NCBI RefSeq assembly: GCF_036884655.1
Contig: NC_088345.1
Location: forward strand, 28,561,501-28,625,500
DNA length: 64,000 nt
From: Musa acuminata AAA Group
Taxonomy: Eukaryota > Streptophyta > Magnoliopsida > Zingiberales > Musaceae
Reading direction: 5' to 3'
In this document: positions 45,550 to 55,963 of the stretch, piece after piece
Layout of the letters: each line of letters opens with the position of its first letter
How positions within the stretch are numbered: position 1 is the first letter of the stretch
Notes under the pieces: generated by a model
What the model saw: the letters and a program-made list of their open reading frames with translations, nothing else
What the model was told of the DNA's origin: nothing
The model's database searches: none
Made by a program: the position numbers and the translations under genes

Positions 45550-47698
45550 TGTTAGGATCAAGAGCACTAAGAGGGGGGGGTGAATGTTAGAACCCTTGCA
45601 GATTCTAAACTTGGGGTTGATCTCTTTAGGGGATTGGACTGCTTGGAACTCTATAGGGGTTCCTCCCTCCAAGTTGCTGCTCAAAGGCTGCAGAAAAGAT
45701 TCATCTATTGCTTATCAAAAGAGAAGGAATACATGGCTATTTATAGGGCTTATAAACCCTAACTCCTAATAGGACTCCTACTTAAGACTCTTACTTCTAA
45801 CCAACTCCTAATAGGACTCCTACTCAAGACTCCTATTCCCTTACAACTCCTAATTCTTCTCTAAGAAAAAACCTCCTACATGAATGTCCCTCTCAATTAG
45901 GACTCTCCTAGCTAGAGTCCTAACAGAATGTCCCTCTCAATTAGGACTCTCCTAGCTAGAGTCCTAATAGAATGTCTCTCTCAATTAGGACTCTCCTAGC
46001 TAGAGTCCTAATAGTGAATTAGTGCAGCGGAAAACTTTCAACGTTTAAAACTGCGTTCGTACGATGAAATCGTTTTCGACGTAAAATCATTTTCGGAAAC
46101 TTAACTTGAAAGCAAGTTCTAAATGAGTGTAGCAAAAGTAATGAGGAAGTAAAGCACATATGAAGGTTTGTCGTAAGGTAAGCAGCAAGAATAAATGCAA
46201 ACCAGAGAAGATGAGAGTTTATAGTGGTTCGGTCAAACGTGACCTACATCCACTCCTCTGATTCCTCTTCCGTCGAGGCCACCGGCATCCACTAACGATC
46301 TTCCTTTACTAGGCGAATATCAACCTCCTTCTTACACCCCTCTTCTCCTTTTACTGGGTTTAGGAGACAACCCTTACAAGCACTCACTCTCCTCTCTTAA
46401 ATAGAATTCTAACACTTAAGCTAGAGGAGGGAAATTCTAGAGATTGCAATAGTGTTTTCTCTCTTTTAATCTCTCTGTGCTTGTGTCTTTTACCCAAGGA
46501 TGGGAGGGGTATTTATAGGCTCCAAACTGGTTTGAATTTGGAGCTCAAAAATGTCTTTTCCCGGATTTCCAGGGTCCTAGCGGTACCACCTCCTAACTGG
46601 GGCGGTACAACTGCCTGGCAGCTCGGAGACTAAGCCTCTGGGCGGTGCCACCACCTGACAGGGGCGGTTGCACTGCTTGGCAAAGATCGGAGACCGAGCT
46701 CAGGTGGTTCCACCACTTGTCAAGGGCGGTTGTATCACCCAGTCTCACTCGGAGACAGAGCCCAAGCGGTGCCACTGCTTGACTAGGGCGGTTGCACTGC
46801 CCAGTCTCGTTGGGAGACCCTCTCCTGGGCAGTGCCACCGCCTAGCAAGAATTCTGGTCCGAATGGGTTGATCCATTTGGCCCAATTTGGATTTGTCAAG
46901 GGCCCAATTGCCCCCAGATTAAGTTAATGGGATCACCTCTCATTCCTAACTTAATCTACATGATAACTATGACAATTCTTAAGACATTTACTGCAACTTG
47001 CTCCGGTGCGTCAATCGCTTCTTCTGGCGAGCTTCCAGCGAACTTCCATTAATCATCCGATGAACCCTCGGTGATGCTCCTGCGGACTTTCGGCAAACTC
47101 CTGGACTTGCAACGATCCACTTGGCGAGTTCCAACAAGCTTCTTTGGCAAGCTCCTGGACTTCTCGGATTTGTTCCCGCAGAACCTCCGACGACCGTCCG
47201 GACTTCCGTCGAACTCTCGAACTCCCAACGTGATCATAGTCTTGACTCCAGCGCAACTCCTACTATATGTCTTACTTTCATCGTAGTTAATCCTGCACAT
47301 GTAAAACAAAACATAAATCGAGACAATTAATCCTAAGCAATTAACCAAGTTGTCCGGCAAGTCATTGGTCCCTCGACGCTTCGTCCGATTCTTCGGCGCA
47401 TCGTCCTCTCCTACGACTTATTGCCCAATCGGCCAATTGACTCCGCAACTCCGATATCCTTAGCACAATACCCGCTCTTCTTGGCCCGATGCCCGAGTCC
47501 ACAGCCCGAAGCCTTCTATCGATACATCGACCGATCCACCGGTCCGACGTCCAATCTTCTGACATATTCCTCTAGCACAACATGATTTTCCTGCTTTAAT
47601 TGTCTCATCTTGATCGAAGCATCCTGTGTTACTCAAAACGCAGATTAAATCATAAACATATATCAAGTGGTTTCATCATCAAAATACAAGATTCAACA
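45550..47698 (-). mobile_element. Solo SIRE LTR, TSD AGTTT, with nested LTR
   Basis: Minus-strand SIRE LTR with a perfect AGTTT duplication (45,545-45,549 and 47,699-47,703), itself carrying a chromovirus solo LTR near its end (45,585-46,013). TATAAATA at 46,510-46,517; motif array at about 46,575-46,850. Removing the inserts rejoins the chromovirus gag without loss. Frames at 46,593-47,666 are translations of the LTR, not genes. Confidence 0.92.
45585..46013 (-). mobile_element. Chromovirus solo LTR, TSD GTGAA, triplicated end
   Basis: A 429-bp chromovirus LTR within the SIRE LTR, flanked by GTGAA (45,580-45,584 and 46,014-46,018). Its last roughly 54 bp (gaatgtccctctcaattagg to gagtcctaa) occur three times in tandem at about 45,880-46,013. 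To make room it has lost part of the usual sequence before that segment. Confidence 0.9.
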
Positions 47699-49820
47699 AG
47701 TTTTGGCCGACCACCAAGCCCGAAGAAATCACATCAAGGGGAGAGCCCTAACCAATCGCATCAAGCCAGAAGAGATGACTTCCAAGAGAGGGGAGGTTCT
47801 ATAATTGATCCCAACTATCTATGCATGAGGGTGGACTTCCCTATATAGGAAGGAGACCCAATTGGTTGGATCTCATGCGCAGAGCGATATTTTCAGTACC
47901 ACAAAACCGTGGACACATCTATGGTGGAAATTGTGGCTATAAATCTTAAAGAGGATGCCATAGAGTGGTTTGACTAGTTTGAATATACTCATGGAGTTCT
48001 CTCATGGTAACAATTTAAAGGACTGCTGATTCGCTTCGGACCAACCGATTACGAGAACACTGACGGACAACTAGCAAAGATCCGACAAACCTCCACCATT
48101 CAGGAGTACCAAACCAGGTTTGAAAAGTTATCTAATCAAACTCATGATTGGTCTAAAAAATAGCTATTGGGGATCTTCATTGAGGGCTTGAAACCGGAGA
48201 TCCGGGGAGAAGTTAAAGCGCGACAACTATACACGCTTATGGCAACCATCTCTTTCATATGATTTCAAGAGGAGGATTGAACCATGAAGCTCGGAGGACT
48301 AGGGTCCCCCCTCAACTAGCAATACTGAACCCCTTAGCCCCCCCACTGTCAACCAAGTCCCTGCACCAAAAAGGTTGACAAGAGAATAGCTTCGGGAGCG
48401 ATATGCGAAGGGGTTATGTTGGCACTACGATGAGCCGTGGAGCTATGAGCATTGTTGTAGTAAAAGGAGACTTCTTATGATTGAACCAGTAAAAGAAGAG
48501 GTCATTAAACATCCAGAAGAAAGCCTTGGACATGAAAAAGAAGATGCAGAAGAAGAGTCATAACCAACCGATGTTACGGTATACACACTAGCCGGCTATT
48601 CAAACCCGCAAACGATGAAAGTTAGAGACCTTCTCAAACAATAACTGATCACTGTTCTCATCGATACGAGCAGCACTAATAACTTCCAAAATAGTAAGGT
48701 TGCAGCTCGGATGGCACTCCACATCAAAGGTTGTAGCAAGTCCGATGTAAAGGTTGCCGATGGCAGAACCCTAAAGTACGACCAAAGATGCCCACGGGCG
48801 AAACTATTGATGTAGAACCAAGAGATAATTGCATATTTCTTCCTCCTCCCTCTTGATGATCATGAGGCCATACTCAGAATTAAATGGTTGATGACATTAG
48901 GTGATGTTTCTTGGAATTTTATGAAACTAATTATGAATTTTTATAGTAAGGAGAAACAGGTGATACTGCACAGGAAACGTGGGGGCGACATAACGATGAT
49001 TTGCACACAACAAATAGAGAAGGTTTTGCATAAAGCATGTAGTGGCTTTTTGGTATAACTTGAGCAGCAAACTAAGGGTGAGCCAATAGAATTTGAAGAT
49101 CCAAATATACTTCCTTTGCTTACTGAATTTTCAGATATATTTGACGAACCGTGCAACCTACCTCTTACCCGTCGGCATGATCATTGTATAACGATTCTTC
49201 CAGGAAAATCTCTAGCACATACTCAGCCATATCAGTATCCACATCTCCAGAAGGATGAAATAGAAAGGATTGTAAAAGAGATGCTCAAAACAAGAGTTAT
49301 TCAGCCAAGTTGCAGCCCCTACTCTTCATCAGTGCTCCTCGTACGAAAGAAGGACAGAACATGGCGATTGTGTGTTGATTACCAAGCTCTCAACGGTATA
49401 ACTATTAAGGACAAATACCCTATTCTAGTAGTAGATAAATTGCTAGATGAAAGGGAGCACAAATCTTCACAAAGCTGGACCTTTGATCTAGGTATCATTA
49501 AATATGAGTGTGCGAAGAAGACATACCGAAATCCACCTTTTGAACACACAACGACCACTACAAATTTTTGCTTTCTTTAATAGAAGTTGGAATATCTTGG
49601 GCATATCATATCAGAGGAAGGTGTGGCAATGGACCCCTCCAAAATTAGAGCAATGCAAAACTGGCCGACCTCGAAGAACATAAAATTGCTATGTGGCTTT
49701 CTTAGTTTAATAAGCTCCTATCGCAAGTTCATAAAAAATGATGGAAAGATCAGTGCACCACTTACTTCTTTACTAAAAAAAGATGCTTTCCAATGGTTAG
49801 ACAAATCCACCATTGCCTTT
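47699..49820 (+). pseudogene. Chromovirus gag-pol remnant
   Basis: Gag resumes with RGGSIIDPNYLCMRVDFP, AERYFQYHK and LKEDAIEWFD. An HC-type knuckle LCWHYDEPWSYEHCCSK (about 48,415-48,465) follows, with the first His-Cys pair altered. Protease reads TVLIDTSSTNNFQN, with Ser replacing Gly of DTG. RT has [34 protein letters not shown] and a frameshifted LDLRSGYH region; the RT catalytic part is missing with the same junction as at 36,705-36,730. RNase H region starts LEYLGHIISEEGVAMDPSKI and ends KKDAFQWLDKSTIAF at the SIRE LTR. Stops are frequent. Non-functional. Confidence 0.85.
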
Positions 49821-51911
49821 TGTTGAATCTCGTATTTTGATGATGAAACTATTTGATATATGTTTATGATTTAATCTGCGTTTTGAGTGATGCAGGATGC
49901 TTCGATCAGGATCAGACAATTAAAGCAGGAAAATCAAGTTGTGCCGGAGGAACATGTCAGAAGATTGGAAGTCGGGCCAGTGGATCGGTCGACGTATCGA
50001 CAAAAGGCTTCAGGCCATGGACTCGGGCATCGGGCCAAGAAGAGCGGGTATTGTGCCAAGGATATCAGAGTTGCGGAGTCAACTGGTCGATTGGGCAATA
50101 GGCTGTAGGAGAGGACGATGCGACGAAGAATCGGACGAAGCGTCGAGGGACCAATGACATGCCAGACAACTTGGTTAATTGCTTAGGATTAATTGTCTCA
50201 ATCGAAGTTTTGTTTTTAGTGTGCAAGATTAACTATGATGGAAGAAAGACATGCAGCAGGAGTTGCACCGGAGTCAAGACAATGATCACGTTGGGAGTTC
50301 GAGAGTTCGACGGAAGTTCGGACAGTCGTCGGAGGTTCTGCGGGAACAAATCCGAGAAGTCCATAAGCTTGCCAAAGAAGCTCGTCGGAACTCGCCAAGT
50401 GAATCGTCGCAAGTCCAGAATTCTGCCAGAATTCCGTAGGAGCATCACCGAGGGTTCATCGGATGATCGACGGAAGTTCGCCGGAAGCTCGCCGGAAGAA
50501 GCGATTGACGCACCAGAGCAAGTTACAGTAAATGTCTTAGGAAAAATCGTAGTTAGCACAATGATTAAGTTGGAAATGGGAGGTGATCCCATTAAGTTAA
50601 TCTTGGGGCAATTGGGCCCTTGAAAAACCCAAATTGGGCCGAATGGATCAACCCATTCGGACCCTGATTTCTGTTGGGAGGTGCAACCGCCCCAGCCAGG
50701 AGGTAGCACCGCCTAGGCTAAGTCTCCAAGCGAGACTAGGTGGTGCAACCGCCCCAGCCAGGAGGTAGCACCGCCTAGGCTAAGTCTCCAAGCGAGACTA
50801 GGTGGTGCAACCGCCCTAGCCAGGAGGTAGCACCGCTTGGGCTCAGTCTCCGAGCGAGACTGGGCGGTGCAACCTCTCCTGACAGGAGGTAGCACCGCCT
50901 GAGCTCGGTCTTCGAGCTCTGGCATGAGGTGCAACCGCCCCTGACAAAGGTGGCACCGCCCAGAGGCTCAGTCTTCGAGCTCTACCAGGCGGTACAACCG
51001 CTCCAGTCGGGAGGTGCAACCGCCTGATCCCGGAATTCCGGGAATTAACAGTTTTGAGCTCCAAATTTGAACTGGGTTGGGGCCTATAAATACCCCACCC
51101 ATTCAGCACTGAAAAAGCATAGAATACACACCAAAATCTTGATCTTTTAATGTGATTCTTAGAGCTCAAAATTGTTGTAAAGGCCAAAAGTTCTTCTTCC
51201 TCTTTTCTTCCAAGTTCTGAGCTATAAAGAGAGGAGAGAAAATTCTGTAAGGGTTGTCTCCTAAGCCCGTCAAAAGGATTGAAACTGTAAAAGGGTGGTT
51301 GGCCTTCACCTATTGAAGGAAGGCCTATAGTTGACGTCGGTGACCTCGTCGGTGGAGGAAGCCAAAAGTGCAGTAGGTCAAGATTGACCGAACCACTCTA
51401 AATCTCGGTTTACATTTACTTTGAGCATATTTTCGTTACTACAAAACTCCTCTAAAACTTAGTTCTTTCTGCGCATATACGATCGGGTTTCAAGCTTTGC
51501 ACTTTCCGAATCAGCGTTTAGACGTAAATCTATTTTTTCGTACGATCATCATATTTCAGTTTGCGTTTACGTTTTGATTTCAATCATAACTGCAAACTGC
51601 CTTTATATCCTTGCTTAAACTGCATCTCGCCTAATCAAGTGATTTACGAAGCAGCATTTAGACGTAAATCAGCTTTTTCGTACGAACATCGTATTTCAGT
51701 TTGCGCTTATATTCTGGTTTTCATCATAACTGAAACTACCTTCATAGATTGATTGTAATGTCATCTCGCTTGATCTTAAGTTAAAGTAATCTTAGAATTG
51801 GCTTTCACACCGAAATCGTTTTTATCGTTCGAACGTGTTTTATCGTTGAAAGATTTCCGCTGCACTAATTCACCCCCCCTCCCCCCCCTCTTAGTGCTCT
51901 TGATCCTAACA
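49821..51911 (+). mobile_element. SIRE 5' LTR (type 2) of gag-only element
   Basis: 2,091 bp, TGTTGAATCTCG to GATCCTAACA, followed by PBS attggtatcagag. TATAAATA at 51,085-51,092 below a GC-rich array (about 50,670-51,030). A direct repeat of about 130 bp with gtacga.catc..atttcagt occurs at about 51,535-51,760. C tracts at 51,876-51,897. Apparent proteins at 49,853-50,709 read through the LTR U3 and have no known domain. Confidence 0.9.
50677..50862 (+). repeat. Three 62-bp units in LTR U3
   Basis: Units at 50,677-50,738, 50,739-50,800 and 50,801-50,862, the first two nearly identical, each containing gcaaccgcccc and ggaggtagcaccgcc. Further diverged units run to 51,030. The repeat ends about 55 bp upstream of the TATA box. 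Confidence 0.9.
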
Positions 51912-51961
51912 ATTGGTATCAGAGTGGGGTTTTTCTCATTTCGGATTTACACCCGAGAGAA

Positions 51962-52920
51962 ATGGCTCTTCATGGCTTTCAAGAGGGCTTATCAGTTGTT
52001 CGTCCATCGTTGTTTAATGGATTGGACTATACTTATTGGAAAACTCGAATGAGAGTTTTCTTGATTTCTATGAATTTGGATTTATGGAATATCATTAAAA
52101 ACGGTTTTCAACTTCCCTCTAAACAGATGAACGAATGGTCGGATTTGGAGAAGAAGTATTTTTCTTTAAATGCAAAGGCTATGAATGCCTTATTTTGCGC
52201 TTTGGAAAAAAATGAGTTCAATTGGATTTCTACGTGCTAAACGGCTTTTGACATTTGGCAAACACTTGAAATCACACACGAGGGAACTAGTAGAGTCAAA
52301 GACTCGAAATTTAACATTTTATTGCATGATTTTGAGCTTTTTCGAATGCAACCAAGCGAGAATATAGGCGGCATGTACACTTGTTTCATGGATGTCGTCA
52401 ATAGTTTAAGAGCTATTGGAAAATATTTTTCGGATTTTGAACTCGTAAATAAGATTTTGCGTTCTCTTTCTAAGAAGTGGGATTCAAAAGTAACTGCAAT
52501 ACAAGAAGCTAAAAACCTAAACAACTTACCACTTGAAGAACTAATTGGTTCGTTGATGATATATGAAATGGTGCACAATGCACATGATGAACATGATGAA
52601 CAAAATCACCTTCCAAAGAACAGGAAGGATTTGGAACTCCGGACAAATGAATACCACTTGAGCGATGACTCAAGTGACAAGGACAATGATGAACTTGAAC
52701 TTCGAACACTAAATCTTAATAAGTTTATTAAACAAAAATCTAAAATAAATAATAAACTTGAACGAAGGAAGAGGCCAAAGAAGAAGAACACAAAGTGGGA
52801 TGAATCGAGCTCCTCTGAAGAGAGGAGAAAATCAAGAAAGGCGAAGTGGCAAACTATGCCTTAATCGCTTTCAATGATGAGGTAATCGAAATCCCCCTAA
52901 TTTATTTTGAAATTACTTGA
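51962..52920 (+). pseudogene. gag: SIRE gag-only Gag (knuckle-less)
   Basis: ATG 51,962, MALHGFQEGLSVVRPSLFNG, then LDYTYWKTRMRVFLIS. One TAA (52,238-52,240), where the other copies have a sense codon, interrupts it; the same frame goes on with FDIWQTLEITHEGTSRVKDS, LPLEELIGSLM, NRKDLELRTNEYHLSDDSSD and KLERRKRPKKKNTKWDESSS. A small deletion then shifts the frame; in the shifted frame the end is IPLIYFEIT with TGA at 52,918. No CCHC: compared with 27,709-28,811 the knuckle between the two Lys-rich blocks is missing. No pol follows. Confidence 0.85.
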
Positions 52921-53859
52921 TGCTTTCATGATGTATTTTCTCTTTTAGTTTAGAATTAATTTTCTTAAAAATTACATGTTTTAAAAAAAATTATGATCAT
53001 GCTAAGTAATTTCGCAAATGATAATATTGCATATGATGTGAATCATGATTTAAAATGCTATGAGTTGTTGCTAAAATGAAGTATTATAAATGTTGATTTA
53101 ATGTCATGAATGCTCTAAATGATGAATGTTTGGTATCATGATCAAAATGAAGTGATAAATACTTAAAAATATTGATTCAATGTTCGGTATCATGAACACT
53201 TTATTATCATACATGAAAATAGTGATAAATATTTTGAAAATATATGTTTGTATCATGTTAGATGGTTTTACATATTGTGCATGATAAGCTATAAAGATGA
53301 TTGAAACAATGATTGAAATAATAGGAATGATGATTTGGAATCATATAATAATGAGTTTATATGTTTTGAAAATATACATGATGATAATGATGCATGTAAT
53401 GATGAAATATTCATGATAAAATAATTATTTTGACATTCAAGACTTGAATTTTCATCAATGCTATTTACCTTTGTCATAATTTAGAAATTAATGTAAAGGG
53501 TCTTCCCTTCTTTTTGACAATGACAAAGGGGGAGCAAAACATGCTTGAAAGCTAATTTGCTAGCTCATATAATTAAAAAAAAAGGGGAAGAAAATAATTA
53601 CACTCCTCAAAAGAAAAGGAATTGCTATCTTGAACATCACCAAGAAGTGCTATCTTGCAAATCTCAAGATGCATAAATGCAAACATGCAAAATTTATAAT
53701 TTTGCACATCATTAAAATTTATGAAGCTTTGGTGATTATGCATGTTCTAAATGTTATAAGATTCACTAGCTTGCATGATGTAGAACTTGCTATATTGAAC
53801 ATCACCAAGGAATGATATCTTGCAGAAGCAAAAAGTTAACTTGCACATCTAGCAAAACT
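52921..53859 (+). other. SIRE 3' spacer of gag-only element
   Basis: AT-rich, no gene. A GACAAAGGGGGAG tract at 53,519-53,533 is followed by ttgctagct and related words to 53,800. It is interrupted near 53,859 by a 5'-shortened SIRE LTR; the spacer seems to continue at 59,721. Confidence 0.7.
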
Positions 53860-54971
53860 TAAGCAGGAAGAATCATGTTAGATCGGTGGAACATGTCAGA
53901 AGATTGGACGTCAAGCCAGAAGATCGGTCAATGTATCGACAGAAGGCTTCGGACCATGGATTTGGGCATCGGGCCAAGAAGAGCGGATATTGCACTAAGG
54001 ATATCGGAGTTACGGAGTCAACTGGCCAATTGGGGAATAGGCCGCAAGAGAGGATGATGCATCGAAGAATCGGACGAAGCATCAAGGGACCAATGACATG
54101 CCGGACAACATGATTAATACTTAGTATTAATTGTCTAGATCGAAGTGTGTTTTTACATATGCAAGATTAACTACGATAGCAAGGCATAAAGCAAAATGAA
54201 GTCTTGGAGTCAAGGACGTGATTTCGTTGGGAGTTCGAGAGTTCGTCGGAAGTCCAAACTTCTGTAGGAACCAGCTGAGAAGTCTCGAAGCTTTCCAGAA
54301 AAGCTCATCAGAACTCACCAAGAAGATCATCGTGAAGTCCAAGAGCTTGCCAGGAGTCTACTGGAACATTGCCGAGAGTTTGTCGAAAGTTCGCCGGAAG
54401 ATCACCGGAAGCTCAACGAAAGAAACTAGACTTATGGACTTATTTAGCTTAGAATATATCTTAGGAAATGTAGTTAGTACGTAATTGGGTTTGGATTTGG
54501 GCCAACCCAATTAGGGGCCAGTTGGGCCCATGTAAGGACTTGTGTTGGGCCCAATGAGAGGCCCAAACAGTGACCCATGAGGTGGCACCGTCGTGAGTGG
54601 GGGTGTAAGGGTTATCTCCTAAACCTGATAAAAGGAGAATTGAGTTGTAAAAGGTGGTTGGTCTTCGCCTATTGAAGGAAGACTGATAGTGGATGCCGGT
54701 GGCCTCGACGGAAGAGGAATCGGAGGACTAGATATAAGTCACGACGACCAAACCACTATAAATTGGTTTGCATTTACTTTCTACAAATTACATTAACTAC
54801 AAACTACCTTCAATACGATCTTACTTTGCTTTCAAGTTAAGTTTCTAAAATCAGTTTTCAACGTAAACGGATTTATCGAAACGAAAGGCTTTTTGAAGAC
54901 GTGATTTTAACGTTGCACTAATTCAAACCCCCCCCCCCCCCCCCCTCTTAGTGCCGCTCTTGATCCTAACA
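53860..54971 (+). mobile_element. SIRE 5' LTR lacking promoter
   Basis: Begins within the LTR (aggaagaatcatgtt, about 100 bp from the expected TGTTGAATC start) and ends GATCCTAACA at 54,971. Compared with 58,093-59,720 it lacks roughly 430 bp between gtgacccatgaggtggcac and gagtgggggtgtaaggg, i.e. the palindrome array and the TATA box. An 18-base C run at 54,928-54,947 precedes the end. PBS attggtatcagagc at 54,972. Confidence 0.85.
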
Positions 54972-55021
54972 ATTGGTATCAGAGCCTTGTTATTTCTCAC
55001 TTGGTTTAACACCCAAGAGAA

Positions 55022-55963
55022 ATAGCTCTTTTCGGCTTTCAAGAGGGTCACTCTCTCATTCGTCCTCCCTTTTTCAATGGGATGGACTACAATTATTGGA
55101 AAACTCAAATGAGAGTTTTCTTGCTTTCATTGAATCTCGATTTATGGCACATAATCGAATTTAGTTTTCAAAGGTCTTCTCTTCCAATGAACCATTGGAA
55201 TGATTTAGAGAAGAAGATGTTTTCTTTAAATGCTAGAGCTATGAACCCTCTATTTTGCGCCTTAGACAAAAACGAGTTTAATTAGGTTTCTTTGCGTGAA
55301 ATGGCTTTCGATATTTAGCACATTCTTGAAACCACACACGAAGGCACAAGTAGTGTTAAGGATTCTAAAGTTAATTTTTTGATGCATGATTTTGAACTGT
55401 TTCATATAAAACTAAACAAAACCATTGGAGACATGTACACCCGTTTTACGGATGTCATCAATGGTTTAAAAGCTCTTGGTAAAAGCTTTTCAAATTTTGA
55501 ACTCGTTAACAAGATTTTAAGATCTCTTTCTAAAAATTAGAATTTGAAAGTAATGGCAATACAAGAATCAAAAGATTTGAACTATTTTCCAATTGAAGAA
55601 CTAATTGGGTCTCTAATAACCTATAAAATGACATACAATGTACGTAAAGAACTTGAGAACTACCTTCCAAAGAATAGGAAGGATTTTGGACTTAGAACAA
55701 TCGAAGACCACTCGAGCATAAGCTCAAGTGATGGTGAACTTGAACTCATCACTATGAAATTTAAAAGGTTCATTAAACAAAAATTAAAGAACAAAAAGAA
55801 TAGAACTACTTGCTATGAACGCAAGAAGAAGTTGCCAAAAGACAAATCGAGCTCCTCCGAAGACGAGGATAAAATCAACAAAGGCGAGGTGGCAAACTAC
55901 ACCTTAACGGCTTTCGACGATGAGGTAATCAAAATACCCCTAATTTATTTTGAAATTACATGA
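55022..55963 (+). pseudogene. SIRE gag-only Gag, start codon lost
   Basis: The start position holds ATA in place of ATG; the frame continues ALFGFQEGHSLIRPPFFNG and DYNYWKTQMRVFLLS. In-frame stops at 55,283, about 55,316 and 55,538. The distal half is open: FPIEELIGSLITYKM, NRKDFGLRTIEDHSS, a Lys-rich region and a knuckle remnant TTCYERKKK, then KGEVANYTLTAFDDEVIKI and PLIYFEIT. The second Cys of the knuckle is Arg and the His and last Cys are deleted, so this copy shows an intermediate of knuckle loss. Confidence 0.85.

Larger units (their letters stand above)
41838..49820 (+). mobile_element. Chromovirus copy (plus), hosting two solo SIRE LTRs
   Basis: Same family as 35,147-40,412 in the opposite direction. 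5' LTR 41,838-42,225, leader, gag start 45,458, gag, protease, RT part and RNase H to 49,820, where a SIRE LTR begins. Two solo SIRE LTRs (42,629-44,365 and 45,550-47,698), each with a perfect target duplication, sit inside it. It lies in the SIRE LTR that starts at 40,819. Its 3' end is not in the window. Confidence 0.9.

Noticed and set aside
50159..50709. 150-residue open frames on both strands
   Set aside because: They lie in the U3 part of a SIRE LTR, correspond to frames broken differently in each other LTR copy, and have no recognisable domain.
52870..52890. Splice donor at the shared gag end (gag|gtaatc, aag|gtgagt)
   Set aside because: The GT is kept in several copies but no matching acceptor or downstream coding exon can be recognised; left as a possibility only.
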